DNA of 12,945 nucleotides, from positions 1-12,945 of the forward strand of contig JALZWI010000190.1 in assembly GCA_023299895.1 (NCBI GenBank), written 5' to 3'. Under the pieces are notes generated by a model. That model ran no database searches and was not told where the DNA came from. It was given only the letters and a program-made list of their open reading frames with translations. A program made the translations under genes and the position numbers. Source of the DNA: Arenicella sp. Lineage in GTDB: Bacteria > Pseudomonadota > Gammaproteobacteria > Arenicellales > Arenicellaceae. How positions within the stretch are numbered: position 1 is the stretch's first letter; every line of letters starts with the position of its first letter. Positions 8,283-12,945 of the stretch are shown here, in pieces.

Positions 8283-8363
8283 TATTAACCGGATCAGGTT
8301 CATGGGGTTTAAGTCGTTCGACTAATCTCAGGCCAAAATTAAAGCGGTTGGCCACCCCCTGGG
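8267..8363 (-). promoter_or_regulatory. TPP riboswitch (THI box)
   Basis: The minus strand shows the conserved TPP aptamer. CCCA (8363-8360) and TGGG (8270-8267) form P1. GGGGGTGG follows, then a P3 stem GGCCAA/TTGGCC. Next come CTGAGA (8331-8326), which binds the pyrimidine, and a small optional hairpin around AGTCGAACGACT. AACCTGAT (8300-8293) follows, then P5 CCGG-TTAATA-CCGG, and the pyrophosphate-binding CGTAGGGA (8278-8271). All core elements are intact, so TPP binding is expected. It lies 72 bases upstream of the receptor ATG and controls the four-gene operon. Known TPP riboswitches of this kind lower expression when TPP is high. Confidence 0.97.
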
Positions 8364-8393
8364 TAAAAATTTGCTAACTAAATAAGCAATCGG

Positions 8394-8421
8394 ATTCTAG
8401 CATAGTTAAGATTTTGGTCTA
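8394..8421 (-). promoter_or_regulatory. Candidate sigma-70 promoter of the thiamine uptake operon
   Basis: On the minus strand TAGACC (8421-8416) matches the -35 consensus at 4 of 6 positions. A 16-base spacer leads to TAGAAT (8399-8394), which matches the -10 consensus at 5 of 6. Transcription would start near 8387, about 24 bases before the aptamer, the usual arrangement for a riboswitch leader. Confidence 0.5.
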
Positions 8422-8604
8422 TGAGAAAAACTAGATTATTCAAACATCGATTTTTTAGTCTGCAAGCGCAACAAAATATTGGGTTGAAGTAATTGATGAG
8501 ACTGTTACAGAAACTAATGTACTCTTCTGGAGTTTGAAAATATTATAGCCATTCGATTTAAAGAAACTAACAACATAAACGAAGTTTTTGGGATGGCATT
8601 CAAA
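8422..8604. other. Non-coding spacer with no recognisable feature
   Basis: This is the unassigned part of the gap between the thiamine operon promoter and the decayed reading frame to its right. It is AT-rich. The longest open stretches are about 30 codons and resemble nothing I know. I see no RNA gene, strong hairpin or repeat in it. Confidence 0.5.
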
Positions 8605-9085
8605 TTAGATTGTTTTTATTCGTTTTTCCTTAAGATACATTTCAGCCCCTTCGAGATCTAATTCCCAGAACTCGAGATGTTGAACTTTTAGACCGTGGAG
8701 AACTTGATCAAGACATTTTTGTAGCCAATTGTATTGCGATGCTACTGGTTCAAAAGCAAAGGAAGTTAGATATCTATATCTCCAGGATATAATAACCATT
8801 GGCGAATATTCGACTCTGAAGCTAAGAGATAGCCTTCATTACGGAGTTGTTTGCGTGCTAAATCAATTCTTCTGCCACCCTCATATTTAGCATAGACAAC
8901 CCAGCGGTGAAAAGAATCACTCAAATCGAGTTTCCAAGTTACGCCGTTGTAGCACTCAATTCAACTAACACCGTGTTCAGATAGGCGCTGTCCATGAATT
9001 CGTTTAGGGTTCCAAGCTTTCTCGGGAAATTAAACCTTCTCAGTAATCTGGGGGATAACGGAAGTTTTAGATTGTCAGACAAATT
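8605..9085 (-). pseudogene. Decayed unrecognised coding sequence spread over three frames
   Basis: Three protein-like stretches follow each other on the minus strand in different frames and overlap at their joins. The first (9085 to 8939) includes RKLGTLNEFMDSAYLNTVL. The second (8960 to 8766) includes GVTWKLDLSDSFHRWVVYAK and IDLARKQLRNEGYLL. The third (8835 to 8605) includes VEYSPMVIISWRYRYLTSF and LEFWELDLEGAEMYLKEKR and ends in a TAA. Two frameshifts, near 8940-8960 and 8766-8835, would join them into about 155 residues. There is no good start codon or ribosome site. I do not recognise the family, so function is unknown. The 64-codon stretch from ATG 8799 could be read alone but has no ribosome site. 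Decay is inferred from composition and order, not from an intact relative. Confidence 0.4.
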
Positions 9086-9106
9086 TTATTTGTTCACTAA
9101 GTCGGA

Positions 9107-10726
9107 TTAATGTCTAAAATGCCGCATGCCCGTGAAGACCATTGCCATGCGGTGTTCATCAGCCGCTGCAATAACTTCCTCATCGCGCATAGAACCGCCA
9201 GGTTGAATGACTGCGGCAATGCCAGCTGCTGCTGCGTTGTCGATGCCATCGCGAAACGGAAAGAATGCATCCGAGGCCATCACTGAGCCAGTAACTTCGA
9301 GTTGTGCATGTTCAGCTTTAATGCCAGCAATTCGAGCAGAATTAACGCGACTCATTTGGCCAGCACCAATGCCGATTGTCATGTTGTTATTGGCATAGAT
9401 AATGGCATTTGATTTAACAAACTTGGCGACCTTCCATGCAAATTGTAGGTCGATTAACTGCTGGTCGGTCGGTTGTACTTTAGTCATGACTTCAAGTTTA
9501 TTGGTTAGTTCTAGATCATTGTCTTGCAGTAATAGACCACCGGTAACGCGTTTATATTCGAGAGCATTATGAGAGTTAGAGTCCCATTGGCCGCATTCCA
9601 GCAGACGGACATTTTTTTTGGTTGATATTGCTGCTTTAGCGGCATCACTCACGGTTGGTGCAATAATGACTTCGACAAACTGCTTATCCACAATCGCCGC
9701 AGCTGTCTGCGCATCTAATTCTTGGTTAAAGGCAATAATCCCACCGAAGGCTGATTCAGGATCCGTTGAAAAGGCTTTTTGATAAGCTTCGAGTAAGGTC
9801 GAGGCAACGGCAACCCCGCAAGGGTTGGCGTGTTTTACAATCACGCAAGCAGGGGAAGAGCCTTCAGCGAAAGAAGAGCCTTCAGCGAAAGAAGAGCCTT
9901 CAGCGGAAGAAAAACCAAACTGTTTGATGCACTCTAACGCAGCATCGGTATCAGCAATATTGTTATACGATAGCTCTTTGCCTTGAATTTGCGTAGCTGT
10001 GGCGATACCAACGGGGGCATTGTCTTGTACATAAAACGCTGCTTTTTGATGTGGGTTCTCTCCATAGCGCATAGTCTGCTGATGGTTGAACTGTACATTG
10101 AAGGTACGCGCAAAATCAGCCTTGCTGCCGTCTTCTTGAATACGGCCTAGATGATTGGCAATCGCGCCATCATATTGAGCAGTATGCTCAAAGGCTTTGG
10201 TGGCCAGTTCAAAACGTGTTTGGTATGTGATACCACCTTGTTGTATTTCTTCGATTAGTCCATCGTAATCACTTGCATTCACCACGATTGTGACGTCTTT
10301 ATGGTTTTTTGCGGCCGAACGAACCATGGCTGGGCCTCCGATATCAATATTTTCTATTGCCGTAGACAGATCACAGTTAGGATCTGCTACGGTTGCTTGA
10401 AAGGGATACAGGTTTACTACTACCATATCGATTTGGTCAATTCCATGTTCTTGCATAATTGCGTCATCGGTACCACGACGACCTAATATGCCGCCGTGAA
10501 CTTTCGGATGTAGCGTTTTAACCCGACCAGCCATCATTTCCGGAAAGCCTGTGTAAGTAGACACTTCGGTTACCGCAATACCTTCTTGGTCTAATAGTTT
10601 GGCGGTTCCGCCAGTCGATAAAATTTCAATGCCTGCTGCACGTAGGGCTTTGGCAAAATCAACGATTCCAGTTTTATCAGAGACGCTAATAAGGGCGCGT
10701 TTGGGAGTGATAGGTGCGGTCGACAT
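9107..10726 (-). CDS. purH: Bifunctional AICAR formyltransferase / IMP cyclohydrolase
   Basis: A 539-residue cytoplasmic enzyme for the last two steps of IMP synthesis: formylation of AICAR with 10-formyltetrahydrofolate, then ring closure. The N-terminal IMP cyclohydrolase domain (about 1-200) shows [42 protein letters not shown] and VVVNLYPF. The formyltransferase domain shows [15 protein letters not shown] (218-232), [12 protein letters not shown] with the catalytic Lys298-His299, [10 protein letters not shown] and the end [34 protein letters not shown]. The AGGA at 10737-10734 is well spaced from ATG 10726. E. coli PurH has 529 residues; much of the difference is a repetitive insertion at 273-291 (separate entry). 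It follows fis by 92 bases, a usual gammaproteobacterial order, but purD, which often follows purH, is not here. Confidence 0.98.
   Translation of the reverse strand: MSTAPITPKRALISVSDKTGIVDFAKALRAAGIEILSTGGTAKLLDQEGIAVTEVSTYTGFPEMMAGRVKTLHPKVHGGILGRRGTDDAIMQEHGIDQIDMVVVNLYPFQATVADPNCDLSTAIENIDIGGPAMVRSAAKNHKDVTIVVNASDYDGLIEEIQQGGITYQTRFELATKAFEHTAQYDGAIANHLGRIQEDGSKADFARTFNVQFNHQQTMRYGENPHQKAAFYVQDNAPVGIATATQIQGKELSYNNIADTDAALECIKQFGFSSAEGSSFAEGSSFAEGSSPACVIVKHANPCGVAVASTLLEAYQKAFSTDPESAFGGIIAFNQELDAQTAAAIVDKQFVEVIIAPTVSDAAKAAISTKKNVRLLECGQWDSNSHNALEYKRVTGGLLLQDNDLELTNKLEVMTKVQPTDQQLIDLQFAWKVAKFVKSNAIIYANNNMTIGIGAGQMSRVNSARIAGIKAEHAQLEVTGSVMASDAFFPFRDGIDNAAAAGIAAVIQPGGSMRDEEVIAAADEHRMAMVFTGMRHFRH
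9855..9908 (-). repeat. Three tandem 18-bp units inside purH, encoding AEGSSF repeats
   Basis: The plus-strand unit GAAGAGCCTTCAGCGAAA occurs at 9855-9872 and 9873-9890 exactly, and at 9891-9908 with one change (GCGGAA). Reading frame is kept because the unit is 18 bases. In PurH it gives a Ser-Ala-Glu-Gly-Ser-Ser-Phe type repeat at residues 273-291, between [10 protein letters not shown] and [13 protein letters not shown], where I expect only a couple of residues in relatives. Near-identical units suggest recent slippage or duplication. Confidence 0.95.
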
Positions 10727-10818
10727 GGTATTTTCCTAAAATATAATATTGAAGAGTTTTTTAATTCTTATATTGATAATCTTGAATTAGCTAATCCAGT
10801 AGTTTTAGCCAAAGAAGG

Positions 10819-11055
10819 TTATCCAAGATTGTATGCTTGTAATTTTTTACGCAAGGTATTGCGATTGATCCCGAGCATTTCTGCAGCTCGAGATTGGTTG
10901 CCATCAACCTTTTCTAAGACTACTTTTAAAAAAGGTTTTTCAACTTCACTGATAAATAGACTATGCAGCTTTTGCGGCTGTTCACCATTCAAATCATCGA
11001 AGTATTGTTGCATTGCATCCACCACGCAATCGGCTAAGGAGTCATTCTTTTTCAT
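10819..11055 (-). CDS. fis: Fis-family DNA-binding protein (short form)
   Basis: A 78-residue nucleoid-associated protein and transcription regulator. The C-terminal helix-turn-helix GNQSRAAEMLGINRNTLRKK (52-71), then LQAYNLG, is nearly that of E. coli Fis and of NtrC-type C-termini. The central helix (SEVEKPFLKVVLEKV, 36-50) is the dimerisation region. E. coli Fis has 98 residues; this one starts about 20 residues later, so the N-terminal beta-hairpin arms that activate invertases in E. coli are largely missing, while DNA binding should remain. A stop codon lies two codons before ATG 11055, so there is no longer form in this frame. No clear ribosome site precedes it. It lies 43 bases after dusB, the conserved dusB-fis operon, whose expression in enterics depends on dusB for good fis translation. 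Confidence 0.93.
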   Translation of the reverse strand: MKKNDSLADCVVDAMQQYFDDLNGEQPQKLHSLFISEVEKPFLKVVLEKVDGNQSRAAEMLGINRNTLRKKLQAYNLG

Positions 11056-11098
11056 TAAATTTTACTGCTGATTATTATTAATTAATACTACTTAGTAT

Positions 11099-12085
11099 TT
11101 ATGCTGCCATTGCTGAGCTTTTTGCCATCAAAAAAGTACTCAGTAATTCTAATTGTATGTTTGGGTTGTCAGTTTGATTGATTGCGCTACGCAACTGATC
11201 AGAAACACTGGCGTGCCAGTAATGTAAGTACCATTTGATGTGTTTTCTGGCTAAACGTACACCCATGACATCACCGTAAAATTGGTGTATGTCCTGCAGG
11301 TGATCAAATATTGTTGCTACACGCTGCGCTTGTGTTGGTATTGCTAGGTCGCTACCGTCGTCTAGATAAGCAGCAATCTGATTAAATAACCACGGGCGGC
11401 CTTGCGCCGCACGACCAATCATTACAGCATCGGCGCCAGTATAGTCAATCACATGCTGAGCCATTTGCGGCGAATCAATGTCTCCATTGGCAATCACTGG
11501 GATTGAGACTGCCTGTTTTACTTCAGCAATTGTGTCGTATTCGACAGCGCCAACAAACTTACATTTACGTGTTCGTCCATGCACGGTAATTGCTGCAACC
11601 CCAGCATCTTGTGCAATTTTAGCGATGCTGACAGCATTTTTTTGCTCTGGGTCAGTGCCGGTTCGAATTTTGACGGTGACCGGCACATCAACAGATAAAG
11701 CAGTTACTTGTAGGATTTGTGAAACTAATGCCTCATTTGCGAGTAGTGCTGACCCGGCGGCTTTTTTGCATACTTTTTTTGCAGGGCAGCCCATATTAAT
11801 ATCAATAATTTGAGCGCCGTTTTGGACATTAAATTGCGCCGCTTGTGCCATCACGGCTGGATCAGTGCCAACAATCTGTACCACCACTGGTTCAGGTTCG
11901 CCGACTAAATCCATGCGTTGACGGGTTTTTTTTGAGTGGCGTAAATCCGCCTGACTGGTAATCATTTCAGATACGACAAGACCAGCGCCGTGTTGGCGAC
12001 ACACTTTACGATACGGTTTATCGGTAACACCGGCCATAGGCGCGGCTACAACTGGATTGGCTATTTTATAGGGTCCAATATTCAT
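11099..12085 (-). CDS. dusB: tRNA-dihydrouridine synthase B
   Basis: A 328-residue FMN enzyme that reduces a uridine in the tRNA D-loop with NADPH. Start MNIGPYKIANPVVAAPMAGV matches the family start (E. coli MRIGQYQL-type). Then VSEMITSQ, VVQIVGTDP, QIIDINMGCPAKKV with the active-site Cys100, VPVTVKIRTGTD, AITVHGRTRKC, IPVIANGDID and the FMN phosphate-binding ADAVMIGRAAQGRPW follow in order. I chose the ATG at 12085 because it reproduces the family N-terminus; ATGs at 12106 and 12163 are in frame and would add 7 or 26 non-conserved residues. An AAGGG sequence lies upstream of the 12163 start, so the longer form is possible. First gene after the DUF3426 protein, 43 bases before fis. Confidence 0.95.
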   Translation of the reverse strand: MNIGPYKIANPVVAAPMAGVTDKPYRKVCRQHGAGLVVSEMITSQADLRHSKKTRQRMDLVGEPEPVVVQIVGTDPAVMAQAAQFNVQNGAQIIDINMGCPAKKVCKKAAGSALLANEALVSQILQVTALSVDVPVTVKIRTGTDPEQKNAVSIAKIAQDAGVAAITVHGRTRKCKFVGAVEYDTIAEVKQAVSIPVIANGDIDSPQMAQHVIDYTGADAVMIGRAAQGRPWLFNQIAAYLDDGSDLAIPTQAQRVATIFDHLQDIHQFYGDVMGVRLARKHIKWYLHYWHASVSDQLRSAINQTDNPNIQLELLSTFLMAKSSAMAA

Positions 12086-12235
12086 AGCCAATTTTGCGTT
12101 AGTCATCTCGTATTTAGAAAATAAAAATCCATTAGCCTGGATCTCGAAAAGACTACAAATCATACCGATGGAACCCTTGTCGGTAAAGACGCAAACAATA
12201 ATATTAAGAGTAAATTACGGCTTTTTTGGAAATTA

Positions 12236-12945
12236 TTAATTAACCATTTTCAATTCATAACCATGAGCTTGTTTTGGAAACGCAAGTAATTCAATGGTGA
12301 CTTTTTTTAACTCATTTGATGAAATTAAATTATCAGTGGCGTTGTTATATAAATAATCCAGTGGCGAAAAACTTCGGCGCGATACGATACGTCCGTTTTC
12401 ATCCGTGAGTGATAATTCTAAATTAGGCAACGGCTGCTTAATTTTTGCTTTATTTAAAAAACTAACTCGCAATAAAATGGTGGATGCACGAGTGGGGTGC
12501 GCTTGTGTATGCGCGGATACGAGCTGCAGGTTATTTAAGTCTGTTCTTATCGGTAGAGTGAGGTCGTATTGCTGAGTGACTTTCTCGACAATGGGGTTTA
12601 TTAAAGGCGCTATCGCAGAGACGGGTGAAATCAATGATTCTGGAAGAGCCTGCTTAAGCCATAATTGATAAGTCAAGCCACTAAGCAACACTACGCCGAC
12701 TAGTACTAAAGCAAGTAGGCCAGTTGCCATTTTAATTCTTTTTGGCCAGCTTGGTTTAATACTAAAAAGTTCTGTTGGTTCATCTTGCAAATCCGCATAA
12801 TTTATCGCATTGCCGATGACTTTAGTGCCTATCAAATTATCAACTTCGTCCAGCAGTTCATCGCTCAGCAAGTCGTCATCGCTCAGAGTAATAGTGTGTG
12901 TGCTTTCCCATTCTTTCATACCCGTCAACACCAAACCAGCGCGCC
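12236..12945 (-). CDS. DUF3426 family single-pass membrane protein (5' part beyond the window)
   Basis: The frame is open to the right edge, so the N-terminus is not seen. A TTG at 12934 and an ATG at 12919 are internal candidates only. Visible order: an acidic low-complexity segment (LSDDDLLSDELLDEVDNLIG), a basic stretch (PSWPKRIK), one membrane helix (MATGLLALVLVGVVLLSGLTY, roughly 65 codons after the TTG), then a beta-rich domain of about 130 residues (LQLVSAHTQAHP, STILLRVSFLNKA, PLPNLELSLTDENG, RRSFSPLDYL, VTIELLAFP) typical of DUF3426. Full-length relatives usually start with a Cys4 zinc ribbon (MJ0042 type), which would lie outside the window. Function is unknown. The position upstream of dusB-fis matches Pseudomonas-type gene order, where prmA comes before it, so prmA is predicted just to the right. 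Confidence 0.8.
   Translation of the reverse strand, partial: RAGLVLTGMKEWESTHTITLSDDDLLSDELLDEVDNLIGTKVIGNAINYADLQDEPTELFSIKPSWPKRIKMATGLLALVLVGVVLLSGLTYQLWLKQALPESLISPVSAIAPLINPIVEKVTQQYDLTLPIRTDLNNLQLVSAHTQAHPTRASTILLRVSFLNKAKIKQPLPNLELSLTDENGRIVSRRSFSPLDYLYNNATDNLISSNELKKVTIELLAFPKQAHGYELKMVN

Noticed and set aside
8278..8291. CCGG-TTAATA-CCGG inverted repeat as a repressor operator
   Set aside because: It is exactly the P5 stem-loop of the TPP aptamer, flanked by the conserved AACCTGAT and CGTAGGGA.
8605..8799. Stand-alone 64-residue gene on the minus strand
   Set aside because: No ribosome site, and its frame continues upstream as protein-like sequence before the ATG, so it fits better as the last piece of a frameshifted remnant.
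8941..9060. Integron attC-like or mobile-element end near the purH 3' side
   Set aside because: I looked for paired core sites and terminal inverted repeats around the degraded stretch and found none that match.
11478..11813. Open frame of 111 codons on the plus strand inside dusB
   Set aside because: Antisense shadow of conserved DusB barrel sequence. The plus frames at 10829-11071 (over fis), 9207-9398 and 10301-10486 (over purH) and 6331-6537 (over the receptor) were left out for the same reason.
12919..12945. TTG at 12934 or ATG at 12919 as the true start of the DUF3426 protein
   Set aside because: The frame stays open to the window edge and family members carry a zinc-ribbon N-terminus, so the gene most likely begins outside the window.

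Overview
The window reads as a piece of a gammaproteobacterial chromosome of moderate to low GC content, probably marine or free-living; no species is assigned. The main evidence is the block DUF3426 protein – dusB – fis – purH on the minus strand at the right end. This order is familiar from gammaproteobacteria such as Pseudomonas, where prmA precedes it and purD follows it. A two-gene split methionine synthase, a TonB-dependent receptor and a classical TPP riboswitch fit the same assignment. I see no tRNA, rRNA, CRISPR array, insertion sequence or phage gene.

Layout. Positions 1-2946 (+) hold the end of the homocysteine/zinc module of cobalamin-dependent methionine synthase, and 12 bases later a separate gene carrying the folate, cobalamin and reactivation modules. 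Positions 3022-4263 (+) hold a small secreted six-cysteine protein of unknown function and a TesB-type acyl-CoA thioesterase. Positions 4310-8421 (-) are one tightly packed operon, read right to left: promoter, TPP riboswitch, TonB-dependent outer-membrane receptor, YkoF/MTH1187-type small thiamine-binding protein, PnuC-family transporter (PnuT-like) and a ThiK-like small-molecule kinase. Positions 8422-9106 hold no intact gene, but there is a plausible decayed reading frame. Positions 9107-12945 (-) carry purH, fis, dusB and a DUF3426 membrane protein that runs off the right edge.

How the genes work together. The thiamine block is the most coherent system here. The receptor would bring thiamine (or a thiamine-like compound) across the outer membrane using TonB energy. 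The PnuT-like channel would let it cross the inner membrane. The kinase would trap it by phosphorylation. The YkoF-like protein would bind thiamine or its pyrimidine moiety. All four would be repressed when TPP is plentiful, through the riboswitch leader, where I see a stem that can pair with the receptor gene's ribosome binding site. The dusB-fis-purH block covers tRNA dihydrouridine synthesis, nucleoid/transcription control and the last two steps of IMP synthesis. Unusual points are a three-copy hexapeptide repeat inserted in PurH just before its catalytic Lys-His, the split metH, and the absence of purD next to purH.
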